Shown: positions 26,501 to 34,435 of the stretch, in pieces
How positions within the stretch are numbered: the first letter of the stretch is position 1
Layout: the number at the start of each line of letters is the position of its first letter
Assembly: GCA_019412865.1 (NCBI GenBank)
Contig: DXOJ01000490.1
Span: 1-41,859, forward strand
Direction of reading: 5' to 3'
Length of the DNA stretch: 41,859 bases
Source of the DNA: Bacteroides sp.
GTDB taxonomy: Bacteria > Bacteroidota > Bacteroidia > Bacteroidales > Bacteroidaceae
Notes under the pieces: model-generated
What the model was told of the DNA's origin: nothing
Databases searched by the model: none
Seen by the model: the letters and a program-made list of their open reading frames with translations, nothing else
Position numbers and translations under genes: made by a program

Positions 26501-27534
26501 TCACCCGTTTCTATCAGGGTACAGGAGAACAGAGCGGCACAGGGATCGGACTGTCTTATTCCAAGATTCTGGTAGAACTACACGGAGGTTCCATTAGTGC
26601 GCAAGATAATCAGGATGCCGGTGCAACATTCTTCTTTGAACTGCCCTTGAGACAACAATCGGAAGAGATTATCTGCCATCCGAAAGCGTATCTGAACGAA
26701 TTGATGAGTGACGATAATAAAGAGCAACAACCGGAGGAAGATAATTTCGACACGAGTCCTTACAGTGTTTTAGTAGTGGATGATAATCCGGACTTGACGG
26801 ACTTCCTGAAAAAGTCACTGGGAGAATATTTCAAACGGGTAGTGATCGCTTCGGATGGTATGGAAGCCCTTCAACTGACCAAAAGCCATGTTCCGGACAT
26901 TATCGTCAGTGACGTGATGATGCCGAGAATGAATGGATATGAACTTTGCAAAAATATAAAGGAAGATATTACGATCAGCCACATTCCTATCGTTCTGCTG
27001 ACAGCAAGAGATGATAAACAAAGTCAGTTGAGTGGTTACAAGAACGGGGCAGACGCTTATCTGACCAAACCCTTTGAGATAGAAATGCTGATGGAAATCG
27101 TTCGTAACCGGTTAAAGAACCGTGAATCTATCAAGAAAAGATATTTGAATGCCGGATTAGTCCCTGCACCGGAAGAGAGTACCTTCAGCCTGGCAGATGA
27201 AACATTCCTGTTGAAATTGAATAAAATTATTCAGGAGAATCTGGATAACAGTAATCTGGATGTCACTCTTATTTGCAAAGAAATAGGAATGAGCCGGGCT
27301 TCCCTTTACAATAAGCTGAAAGCTCTAACCGACATGGGCGCCAATGATTACATTAATAAATTCCGGATGGAGAAAGCGATTACGTTAATCACTCATACGG
27401 ATATGTCTTTCACGGAAATTACCGAAAAGATCGGATTTACTACTTCACGCTATTTCAGTACGGCTTTCAAACAATACACAGGAGAAACGCCGACCCAATA
27501 CAAAGAAAGGCAGAAACGAGAAAGGAAAGAATGA
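23590..27534 (+). CDS. Hybrid two-component system (HTCS) regulator
   Basis: A 1314-residue one-protein signalling chain. After a signal peptide (to about 25) the periplasmic sensor has many propeller blades with the repeated pattern 'IWIGTDGGGIN' / 'VWIGTRSGLGRYDG'. A Y_Y_Y domain follows (about 665-750, 'YRYQIEGLNDQ', 'LPPGSYKIMASC'), then one membrane helix (about 757-776). The kinase has phospho-acceptor His810 in SHELRTPLTL and ATP-binding boxes 'NLLINALKHSP', 'DRGNG' and 'GTGIGLSYSK'. The receiver has Asp1108 in SDVMMPRMNGYE and 'LTKPF'. An AraC-type DNA-binding domain ends the protein ('CKEIGMSRASLYNKL', 'ITEKIGFTTSRYFSTAFK'). HTCS proteins sense glycan fragments in the periplasm and switch on utilization genes. 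All domains are intact. Unusually, no SusC/SusD pair adjoins it. Confidence 0.95.
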   Translation: MRTRTFILLCITFIIQFAGVFPLQAGHYYYKQISLKDGLPSTVRCILTDEQGFVWIGTRSGLGRYDGHELKKYIHQADHPHSLPHNLINQITEDKQNNIWILTDKGVACYQRQSDDFFIPTDEKGNNILAYSTCLMKDGVLFGSQNKVYFYNYQNSSLRLLQTFNQEPNFNITLLSLWNAHTLLCCSRWQGLLLLDLNTGKHSPPPFDCGKEIMNMLIDSQNRIWIAPYNEGIRCFTPDGKQLASYTTHNSNLNNNVVLSLAEREGKIWIGTDGGGINILEPETGRFSLLEHVPGSDNYSLPANSILCLYNDRNNNIWAGSIRNGLISIREVSMKTYTDVLPGSDRGLSNNTVLSLYQEADDRIWIGTDGGGLNLFNPLTEKFTHFPSTWEDKVASICPFTSGNLLLSIFSQGVFVFNPSTGKKTPFIIIDSETSTRLGSRGKTVNLFQNTPHSVLLLGDHVYQYHLKEQTFSIATEQQGADIIGAILPVTNYQNYTYLNDTKHIFRLDNHTNRLEVLYQCSGDTLLNSVSRDEYGNFWIGNNYGLTHYHPATQEQTPMPTSLFGEVTQIVCDQQGKVWIGTDNMLFAWLIKEKKFVLFGESDGVIQNEYLSKPRLLSSQGNIYMGGVKGLLHINSNLPLITSEFPQLQLSDVIINGESVNDKLSGTPVGISAPWNSNITIRIMSKEKDIFRQKVYRYQIEGLNDQQIESYNPELAIRSLPPGSYKIMASCTAKDGSWIPSQEVLELTILPPWYRTWWFILCCAIFIAAIIVETFRRTLKRKEEKLKWAMKEHEQQVYEEKVRFLINISHELRTPLTLIHAPLSRILKSLSAEDTQYLPIKAIYRQSQRMKNLINMVLDVRKMEVGESKLQIQPYALNQWIEHVSQDFISEGGAKNVRIRYQLDPHIDTVSFDKDKCEIILSNLLINALKHSPQDAEIIIMSELLSEENSVRISIIDRGNGLKQVNTQKLFTRFYQGTGEQSGTGIGLSYSKILVELHGGSISAQDNQDAGATFFFELPLRQQSEEIICHPKAYLNELMSDDNKEQQPEEDNFDTSPYSVLVVDDNPDLTDFLKKSLGEYFKRVVIASDGMEALQLTKSHVPDIIVSDVMMPRMNGYELCKNIKEDITISHIPIVLLTARDDKQSQLSGYKNGADAYLTKPFEIEMLMEIVRNRLKNRESIKKRYLNAGLVPAPEESTFSLADETFLLKLNKIIQENLDNSNLDVTLICKEIGMSRASLYNKLKALTDMGANDYINKFRMEKAITLITHTDMSFTEITEKIGFTTSRYFSTAFKQYTGETPTQYKERQKRERKE

Positions 27535-27589
27535 GAATAAAAAAAGGTGAACATCATGCGGATAGGAAATATCCACGATGATGTTCACC
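27535..27589 (-). terminator. Terminator between the HTCS and transaldolase genes
   Basis: GGTGAACATCAT pairs perfectly with ATGATGTTCACC (27546-27589), with inner pairs GGATA/TATCC. On the minus strand it is followed by a run of seven T's, a strong intrinsic terminator for the transaldolase transcript. For the plus-strand HTCS gene it sits 11 bp past the stop with a weaker T stretch, so it may serve both. Confidence 0.8.
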
Positions 27590-27619
27590 ATCCATTTTAT
27601 CATTGCATCTCACTTAATT

Positions 27620-28276
27620 TCAGCCATTCACTTTCTTATAATCCTCCAGGAACTTCTTCAATCCCGAATCAGTCAGCGGATGATTGAGCAATCCTTTAAT
27701 AGCACTCAGCGGACAAGTAGCAACATCGGCTCCTACTTCTACACATTCGATAATATGTTTCGTATTACGAATGGAAGCAGCCAATACCTGTGTTTTATAG
27801 TCATACGTACGATACATACGTACGATATCTCCCACAAGCCTTACTCCATCTTCACAAATATCGTCCAGGCGGCCGACAAAAGGTGAAACATAAGTAGCTC
27901 CGGCTTTAGCTGCCAGTAATGCCTGTCCTACTGAAAAGACTAATGTACAGTTCGTACGGATTCCCTTTTCCGTGAAATGTTTGATAGCTTTAATGCCATC
28001 GGCAATACAGGGAACTTTTACTACGATATGCGGATTGAGCGCAGCAAGTTCTTCGCCTTCACGAATCATTCCTTCATAATCGGTTGCTATCACCTCGGCA
28101 CTTACATCTCCGTCAACAATCTTGCATATCTTGACGTAATGTTCACGCTGGTTCTGTGTTCCTTTAATGCCTTCTTTCGCCATCAGCGAAGGGTTGGTAG
28201 TTACACCGTCAAGCACTCCGAGGTCATAAGCCTCCTGAATCTGCTCCAGATTAGCTGTGTCAATAAAAAACTTCAT
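27620..28276 (-). CDS. tal: Small transaldolase / fructose-6-phosphate aldolase family protein
   Basis: A 218-residue single-domain TIM-barrel enzyme of the short (TalC/FSA) type. It shows '[13 protein letters not shown]', '[15 protein letters not shown]', the Schiff-base lysine in 'HIVVKVPCI' and '[14 protein letters not shown]'. It moves a three-carbon dihydroxyacetone unit between sugar phosphates in the pentose phosphate pathway, or acts as a fructose-6-phosphate aldolase; the two cannot be separated by eye. It is downstream of aldolase and phosphoglycerate mutase genes on the same strand, with its own promoter motif in the 67-bp gap. Confidence 0.9.
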   Translation of the reverse strand: MKFFIDTANLEQIQEAYDLGVLDGVTTNPSLMAKEGIKGTQNQREHYVKICKIVDGDVSAEVIATDYEGMIREGEELAALNPHIVVKVPCIADGIKAIKHFTEKGIRTNCTLVFSVGQALLAAKAGATYVSPFVGRLDDICEDGVRLVGDIVRMYRTYDYKTQVLAASIRNTKHIIECVEVGADVATCPLSAIKGLLNHPLTDSGLKKFLEDYKKVNG

Positions 28277-28310
28277 ACTCTTAATTTTTAATGGTTAACG
28301 ATCTAATAGT

Positions 28311-28318
28311 CAAAGATA
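28311..28318 (-). promoter_or_regulatory. -7 promoter motif for the transaldolase gene
   Basis: The minus strand reads TATCTTTG, a full TAnnTTTG match, 34 bp upstream of the start at 28276. It suggests the gene can be transcribed apart from the aldolase gene. Confidence 0.5.
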
Positions 28319-28343
28319 AGAATTTATTTCTATTCATCCCTGA

Positions 28344-29396
28344 TTAAGCGATCGTAATTGACGGATCAAGATATACATCCTGAATGGTATTCAATAATTC
28401 GACTCCTTCGTTCATTGGTTTTTGGAACGCTTTACGTCCGCTAATCAATCCCATACCTCCGGCACGTTTGTTGACTACGGCTGTAATGACAGCATCACGC
28501 AAATCGGAAGAACCGTGAGATTCTCCACCGGAGTTAATCAAGCCTACACGTCCCATATAGCCGTTGGCTACCTGGTAACGGCAAAGGTCAATCGGATGTT
28601 CGGAAGCCAGTTCGGTATACATACGCTCGTCGATTTTTCCGAAACCAATGGCCTTGAAGCCACCATTATTAGTAGGAAGTTTCTGTTTCACAATGTCAGC
28701 TTTGATAGTGACTCCCAAGCGGTCGGCCTGGCCTGTCAGGTCGGCGGCAGCATGGTAATCGACTGCACCTTTCTTAAAATCATTGTTGCGCAGGTAACAC
28801 CAGAGGATGGTTGCCATACCCAACTCATGAGCATATTCAAAAGCTTCGGCAATCTCTACCAGTTGACGGCGACTCTGTTCCGAGCCGAAATAAATAGTAG
28901 CTCCTACGGCCACTGCTCCCATGTTCCAGGCTTCTTTGACAGTGCCAAACAACACCTGGTCGAAGCTATTCGGGTAAGAGAGCAGTTCATTGTGGTTCAA
29001 TTTCACAATGAAGGGTATCTTATGCGCATATTTACGTGCTACGGATCCAAGAATTCCAAACGTGGAAGCTACTCCGTTACAACCGCCTTCAATAGCCAGT
29101 TTCACAATATTTTCAGGATCGAAATAGATCGGATTGGGAGCAAATGATGCTCCGGCAGTATGTTCGATGTCCTGATCGACAGGAAGTATAGACACATAAC
29201 CGGTATTTGCCAGCCGTCCATGTCCCAACAGGGATTGCAGGTTGTTTAATACTCTTATGTTTCGATCCGAATCAATCCAGATTTTATCTATCGTATCGGG
29301 AGACGGAACATGAATTAATGATTTATTGATGGTTTCACAGGTATGTTCCAAATAATAACAGGCCTGATCTCTTAATAATTCAACTACTTTACTCAT
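28344..29396 (-). CDS. fbaB: Class I fructose-bisphosphate aldolase (FbaB type)
   Basis: A 350-residue protein matching the FbaB/DhnA type of class I aldolase: '[20 protein letters not shown]', '[16 protein letters not shown]', 'ILWCYLRNN', the likely Schiff-base region '[12 protein letters not shown]' and '[10 protein letters not shown]'. It splits fructose-1,6-bisphosphate into two triose phosphates without a metal, in the cytoplasm. Length is usual for the type. It lies 27 bp after the phosphoglycerate mutase gene, which points to one glycolytic transcript. Confidence 0.93.
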   Translation of the reverse strand: MSKVVELLRDQACYYLEHTCETINKSLIHVPSPDTIDKIWIDSDRNIRVLNNLQSLLGHGRLANTGYVSILPVDQDIEHTAGASFAPNPIYFDPENIVKLAIEGGCNGVASTFGILGSVARKYAHKIPFIVKLNHNELLSYPNSFDQVLFGTVKEAWNMGAVAVGATIYFGSEQSRRQLVEIAEAFEYAHELGMATILWCYLRNNDFKKGAVDYHAAADLTGQADRLGVTIKADIVKQKLPTNNGGFKAIGFGKIDERMYTELASEHPIDLCRYQVANGYMGRVGLINSGGESHGSSDLRDAVITAVVNKRAGGMGLISGRKAFQKPMNEGVELLNTIQDVYLDPSITIA

Positions 29397-29423
29397 AACT
29401 TTACTTTTTAATATGTAACTATT

Positions 29424-30170
29424 TTATTTTTTCTTTCCCTGATTGGCAACTGCTTCCATTAGCTTTTTAATCTCTTCCGGATTTCCCAGGAAGTAGTCGC
29501 TGGATACATTCAGGTTTTCATCAAACTCAAATACGTAAGGCACAGCCGTAGGTAGATTCAGTTTGACAATATCTTCATCGGAGATGTTTTTTAGATGCTT
29601 GATGATGCCTCTCAAACTATTGCCATGAGCGACCACCAACAGCGTATGAGCTGTTTTCAGACTGGGGAATATATCACTTTCCCAATAAGGCATAATACGT
29701 TCAATGGTATCTTTCAACGATTCAGTGCGAGGTAATTCTGTATCGGGCACTTCATGATAACGGTAATCAAAATGCGGATTTCTCAAATCTTTTTCTGAAA
29801 GTGGATTAGGGGCTATATCATAACTACGGCGCCAGATGAGCACTTGTTCTTCACCATACTTCTCGGCAGTTTCGGCTTTATTCAATCCCTGTAAGTCACC
29901 ATAATGTTTCTCATTCAGGCGCCAGTTCTTTTCTACAGGAATCCAGTCGAGATTCATTTTATCGAGTACACAATTCAACGTTTTCACTGCACGTTTTAAA
30001 TAAGAGGTGTATGCTTTATCAAAATTAAAGCCATACTCTTTCAATGTTTCTCCGGCTTTTTCGGCTTCGGCAACTCCTTTTTCAGTCAGGTCTACGTCGG
30101 TCCAGCCGGTGAAACGATTCTCTTTGTTCCATGCACTTTCTCCATGACGGAGCAATACTATCTTTTTCAT
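29424..30170 (-). CDS. gpmA: 2,3-bisphosphoglycerate-dependent phosphoglycerate mutase
   Basis: A 248-residue histidine-phosphatase fold enzyme with the signature [19 protein letters not shown] near the start; its first His is the phospho-acceptor. Further motifs are '[12 protein letters not shown]', '[16 protein letters not shown]' with the proton-donor Glu, and '[16 protein letters not shown]' with the second catalytic His. It interconverts 3- and 2-phosphoglycerate in glycolysis. It is first in line with the aldolase gene downstream. Confidence 0.96.
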   Translation of the reverse strand: MKKIVLLRHGESAWNKENRFTGWTDVDLTEKGVAEAEKAGETLKEYGFNFDKAYTSYLKRAVKTLNCVLDKMNLDWIPVEKNWRLNEKHYGDLQGLNKAETAEKYGEEQVLIWRRSYDIAPNPLSEKDLRNPHFDYRYHEVPDTELPRTESLKDTIERIMPYWESDIFPSLKTAHTLLVVAHGNSLRGIIKHLKNISDEDIVKLNLPTAVPYVFEFDENLNVSSDYFLGNPEEIKKLMEAVANQGKKK

Positions 30171-30308
30171 TGCTAAAAATCTCCTTTCTTCTTTTTATAT
30201 ATACAACAGATTGTTTCTTCACAAAGTTCACCAGAAAACAAATAGTTGTCAATACCCAGAAATAATGATTCTTTTAGTTGAGAAGTAATGTACGGTAATT
30301 AGGCATAT

Positions 30309-30389
30309 AAAAAAATTACCCTCCTCTAACTCAAAACTTGCATGTATTGATCGATTATGAATCAAAACAAGTTTATCGTTAGAGAAGAG
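30309..30389 (-). terminator. Probable terminator of the SusCD-protease operon
   Basis: CTCTAAC (30324-30330) pairs with GTTAGAG (30378-30384) and AAACTTG (30334-30340) with CAAGTTT (30368-30374), around a 27-base loop and a small internal loop. On the minus strand the stem is followed within about 8 bases by seven T's (30309-30315). It sits about 75 bp past the protease stop at 30464 and ahead of the gpmA gene. The long loop makes it less certain than a short hairpin. Confidence 0.5.
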
Positions 30390-30463
30390 TAAGCCTGTTA
30401 GAGAGAGAGTTTATATATACAAGAAAATTTATTCTGCTCTTCTATTGTTCGTTTTCCTCTAAG

Positions 30464-32968
30464 TTATTTATCGGAAGCCTGCGTATCAGCATCTTTTCCA
30501 TAATATCCTTCTTTTATTTTCTGAACGTTGCGCAGCAATGCCGCATAATGCCGGTAATTGAGATCTCCCTCCTTAGAAGCATCAAGTTGCTCTTTTACCG
30601 ACTCTTCAATCTTATCTAAATGCTGTTCTACAAAAAGCTGAATATCAGAACGGCTGATTGCCAGATTTGCATTGGCACCATCTTTGCTACTAGGTTTAAT
30701 CATGCCTTCGACAAACCCCAGATAAGTCCGGTGCAACTGACGGCGGAAATTATTCTCCAGTTCATTGGGATCATTCAACGGTTTCCATATTGCAGTAAAT
30801 ACATCGTTCAAATAATCATCGAGTGCATACGATTCCGAAGAACACAATGAGGTTGAGTAAATATTATACAACATTCCCGGTGCAAGTAGCAAAGCTACAA
30901 CAGAGCTTTGGCGGTCACGAATCTCATCCACCGGTTTGACTCCGGTACAACTCACCACTTCATCAGGGTAGAGCCAGAGTGGAGCTACAAACAAATTGCG
31001 TCCCAACCATTCAACAGCTTCTTTCTGCAAACTGCGTGGCAGATAATCATGCACTTTGAGATCCGGCAAATTATTGGTATAGCGTCCTCCTATGTTCTTC
31101 TGCACTTGCAGGGTATACTTCAGATGTTGGGCACGAACCGAATTATAAATGGTGGTTAAGTCAGTGTACTCTCCGTCAGGCTGTGCTGTCCAGGTCAGTA
31201 TGTTTTCCATCACTCTTTTCAGGTTCTTTATACCGTATTCATTGGCTTTCATATTATTGTCGCCCAAGTCCTCACTCTGGCTACGGGGATCAAATCCCTT
31301 TCCTTCATCACCAACAAACCACAAGCGATGATCTCCCCGCAGTTTTTTGGTTACTTCGGCACGTAATACGTCTTTTTCTTTATAAGGATCCTTAAATTCC
31401 GGACGATAGCGATATCCCCATTGGATAGCCCATTTGTCATAAACACCGATACGAGGGAACAATCCTTTTTCGGAAATCCGATCTTCCGGTTGGGCTACAT
31501 AATTAAACCGCGCATAATCCATGATTGATACCGTATGACCATTGGCTTCTACCCAAGCTTTATCACGCAGTTTCTCTACCGGAGTAGCCGAACTGGCTGC
31601 CATATTGTGCCGTAAGCCGATACTATGCCCCACTTCATGTGAAGAGACAAACTGAATCAGACTGCCCATTAATTTGTCGTCAAAAGTCATCGTGCGTGCG
31701 CGCTTATCCAGTGGCCCGCACTGCACCATATACCACTTTTTGAGTAAGTTCATTACGTTGTGATACCAACAAATATGACTTTCCATAATTTCTCCACTAC
31801 GCGGATCGACAATACGCGGACCGTAAGCATTCTCCGTTTCGGAGGGTAGATAACGTATCACACTATAACGCGCATCGTCCAAACTCATATTGGGATCGTT
31901 CGGCCATTCTTTAGCTATTATAGCGTTCTTGAATCCGGCAGCTTCAAATGCTGTATTCCAGTCTTCGACACCTGCTTTAAGATAAGGTATCCACTTCTTC
32001 GGTGTTGCCGGATCAATGTAGTAGATAATGGGATTTTTCGGTTCGGAGAGTTGTCCCCGACGGTAACGTTCCGGATCTTTCGGTTCCAACCGATAGCGCT
32101 GGATGATGGCTCCACGATCGGTAGTCTGCTGGTCGTCCGAAAATTCGGTCAACGAGTTTTGGAAAAATCCCACCCGGTCATCGGCAAACCGTGGCTGCAT
32201 CGGTTCTTTGGGTAACATCACGATGCTTGTATTCAGTTTCACAGTCACCGAACCAGTCTGTGCAGCCGGTAGTCTACCAGCACTAATACTATAAGTACGC
32301 AAAGTCACTGCCTCCACGTTGATAGGATAGGTTTTTATCGTATCCATAAATGTGCGGTCCTGGGCTAAAGTACCGATGCCAAGAATGGAACGGTCGCTTG
32401 AGGTAAAGCCACACAATTTATTATCACCTAAAAAGAGTTTTGATACATCAATGAGCTGTGCCTGAGTCTCCGGATTTCTACCGATTACATCAAACTTATA
32501 GATTACAGGATCTACAGTCGATTGTTTCAATGCCTCGGCAATGTTATCACCCGGACGGGCAAACTGTGATTGCACATATTCGCGTAAAAAGAGAGTCTTA
32601 TCATCATGCTGTTCCCAATAAACAACACTCCGGTTCACCTCTTCTCCGCTAAGCATTTTGAAACCCTGTGGCACTGCTTTAAACCGGGTCACAGCCAACA
32701 ACAACCGTCCTAAAAGAGTATCCGGCACTTCAAAATACCAGTTATCTTTGATGTGGCGTACCGTAAACATACCCTCACATTCACTTCCTCCATCTTTCAA
32801 CAGTTTTTCATAAGCCGTTACTTTCTTAACAGTGTCTTTCTTGACCGTATCTTCCTGTGCTACCAGTTTCTTCTTTCCACTTTCCAGAAGAGATATACCA
32901 CTGGCACGAGCTCCCACACCTTGCAAGGACAGGAACGCCAACACAGCCATCATCAAAATCTTTCGCAT
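30464..32968 (-). CDS. Secreted metzincin-type zinc metalloprotease (DUF5117/DUF4953 family)
   Basis: An 834-residue protein with a signal peptide (MRKILMMAVLAFLSL to about residue 22) and no lipobox. The middle contains the full zinc site HEVGHSIGLRH, with ligands His444, His448 and His454 and catalytic Glu445, followed some 35 residues on by a Met-turn-like 'VSIMDYARF'. The flanks match the large Bacteroidetes DUF5117/Met-zincin family ('YYIDPATPKKWIPYLKAGVEDWNTAFEAAGF'-type region before the zinc site). It probably cuts proteins or peptides in the periplasm. It starts 20 bp after the SusD gene, so it is the third gene of a SusC/SusD operon, which suggests a peptide or glycoprotein substrate. 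Confidence 0.88.
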   Translation of the reverse strand: MRKILMMAVLAFLSLQGVGARASGISLLESGKKKLVAQEDTVKKDTVKKVTAYEKLLKDGGSECEGMFTVRHIKDNWYFEVPDTLLGRLLLAVTRFKAVPQGFKMLSGEEVNRSVVYWEQHDDKTLFLREYVQSQFARPGDNIAEALKQSTVDPVIYKFDVIGRNPETQAQLIDVSKLFLGDNKLCGFTSSDRSILGIGTLAQDRTFMDTIKTYPINVEAVTLRTYSISAGRLPAAQTGSVTVKLNTSIVMLPKEPMQPRFADDRVGFFQNSLTEFSDDQQTTDRGAIIQRYRLEPKDPERYRRGQLSEPKNPIIYYIDPATPKKWIPYLKAGVEDWNTAFEAAGFKNAIIAKEWPNDPNMSLDDARYSVIRYLPSETENAYGPRIVDPRSGEIMESHICWYHNVMNLLKKWYMVQCGPLDKRARTMTFDDKLMGSLIQFVSSHEVGHSIGLRHNMAASSATPVEKLRDKAWVEANGHTVSIMDYARFNYVAQPEDRISEKGLFPRIGVYDKWAIQWGYRYRPEFKDPYKEKDVLRAEVTKKLRGDHRLWFVGDEGKGFDPRSQSEDLGDNNMKANEYGIKNLKRVMENILTWTAQPDGEYTDLTTIYNSVRAQHLKYTLQVQKNIGGRYTNNLPDLKVHDYLPRSLQKEAVEWLGRNLFVAPLWLYPDEVVSCTGVKPVDEIRDRQSSVVALLLAPGMLYNIYSTSLCSSESYALDDYLNDVFTAIWKPLNDPNELENNFRRQLHRTYLGFVEGMIKPSSKDGANANLAISRSDIQLFVEQHLDKIEESVKEQLDASKEGDLNYRHYAALLRNVQKIKEGYYGKDADTQASDK

Positions 32969-32987
32969 AGTTTTCTCTTTATTTTTT

Positions 32988-34415
32988 TTATTCGTTAGTG
33001 TTCATTGTCAGGTTCGGATTTTTTTCACGGGCAGCCAACGGGAATGGAATGATATACAACCGGGAATCCGGCTTCAACGTATATGTCTTTTTCTCGACAT
33101 CCGTAGATACCAGCGGGAAAGTACGGGTGATTGTCTTTGCGTAATCAGCTTCCGTATTGTATCGTTTCAAATCCCAGAAGCGACTAAATCCGGAGATTAA
33201 CTCCTTACGGCGCTCATCAATGACTGCCTGCACCATCGCACGTTCGGTAGCAGGTTCCGGCAATACAGCTTCGGCTCCCTTGATTCGTTTTTCACGCAAC
33301 TGATTCAATGTTTGGACAGCTCCCGGTATATCTTTCAGCCGTGCTTTCGCTTCTGCCAGAATCAGGTAAACTTCGGCAGTACGCATTCCCACAGACATAG
33401 GCTGAAACTTAGAATAAGTAATCGAAGTATTCCACAAAGCAGCTCCTGAACCTTCGTCAAAGTAGTATATACTGTTGTCACTCGTTTTAAAGAATTGGTT
33501 CAAACGTTCATCATTCTGCCCGAAAAGTTGTACCATCTCCGGGCTAAGCATACCATAACAAAAGGCCAAAACTTCAGTAGGACCACCCATATAAGCATAG
33601 TTCAGCACTTCCGGGTTACCGCCTTTGGCATAAGTAGTAACCTTAGTCGGACCTCCTTTAGCTCCCAAATCAATATAATCAATCAGGGTATTATTCAACT
33701 TCAATGATTCTTCGGCAGCTTCTTTCGCTTTTTTCCAATCTCGATGGAACAGATAAACACGGGCAGCCAACGCATATCCAAAAGCTTTTGACGGATGATA
33801 TACATTCACCGGCTCTTCCTGTAAATAAGGAAGCGCTTCTTCTATATCCTTAATAATAAAATCGTATACTTGAGCAACCGTAGATTTGGTTGGAGTAGCC
33901 TCCAAATCATATTTATCAATGATAGCAACTCCACCGTCAGTGGCTGCAGTTTCCGGATTATATGCTTTCGCAAATGTATTTATCAGAATAAAGTGATCCC
34001 AGGCACGCATGATCTTTGCTTCCGCTTTTGCCAATTCCTTAACATCTTTATCACCCAGACTAGCATCAACCAATGAAATTACGATATTTGACCGTAGGAT
34101 ATATGTATAACAATTTTCATATAAATTGTTATCACTTAGCTCTTTCCGGTTAGCTGCCTCATTAAAAGTCATGTTAATACCATCCCATGAAATAAATTCA
34201 TTACCTATGATATTCGATTCTTTCGACCAGACATTATCGCTCAACAAGGCAAAAGCTGCCGGATGGTAGGCCCGGTTGGGCAGGGCTATCAATTCATAAT
34301 AAGTATCAGTAGAATCCACCGTTTTCTTGCCTGTAGGAGTAATATCCACATAGTTTTCACAGGCTGCAAAACCCAATATGAGAATAACTGGCAATATATA
34401 AAGTAATTTACGCAT
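32988..34415 (-). CDS. SusD/RagB-family lipoprotein of the protease operon
   Basis: A 475-residue protein with a lipoprotein signal (LGFAAC). Family features are 'ELIALPNRAYHPAAF', 'AEAKIMRAWDHFILINTFAKAYNP' (TPR-like helices), 'KAFGYALAARVYLFHRDWKKAKEAAEESL', 'RTAEVYLILAEAKARLKDI' and the C-terminal 'ERRKELISGFSRFWDLKRYN' with a final 'IIPFPLAAREKNPNLTMN'. It is shorter than the glycan-type SusD at 2886-4691, closer in size to RagB-like proteins that bind peptides. It lies between the SusC gene (20 bp) and the protease gene (20 bp). Confidence 0.93.
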   Translation of the reverse strand: MRKLLYILPVILILGFAACENYVDITPTGKKTVDSTDTYYELIALPNRAYHPAAFALLSDNVWSKESNIIGNEFISWDGINMTFNEAANRKELSDNNLYENCYTYILRSNIVISLVDASLGDKDVKELAKAEAKIMRAWDHFILINTFAKAYNPETAATDGGVAIIDKYDLEATPTKSTVAQVYDFIIKDIEEALPYLQEEPVNVYHPSKAFGYALAARVYLFHRDWKKAKEAAEESLKLNNTLIDYIDLGAKGGPTKVTTYAKGGNPEVLNYAYMGGPTEVLAFCYGMLSPEMVQLFGQNDERLNQFFKTSDNSIYYFDEGSGAALWNTSITYSKFQPMSVGMRTAEVYLILAEAKARLKDIPGAVQTLNQLREKRIKGAEAVLPEPATERAMVQAVIDERRKELISGFSRFWDLKRYNTEADYAKTITRTFPLVSTDVEKKTYTLKPDSRLYIIPFPLAAREKNPNLTMNTNE

Positions 34416-34435
34416 ATCTTATATCTTTTAAATGG

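Noticed and set aside
30464..32968. The metalloprotease as the pilin-maturing enzyme for the pilus cluster
   Set aside because: It is a zinc metzincin in a separate SusC/SusD operon, whereas the pilin sites call for an Arg-specific protease.
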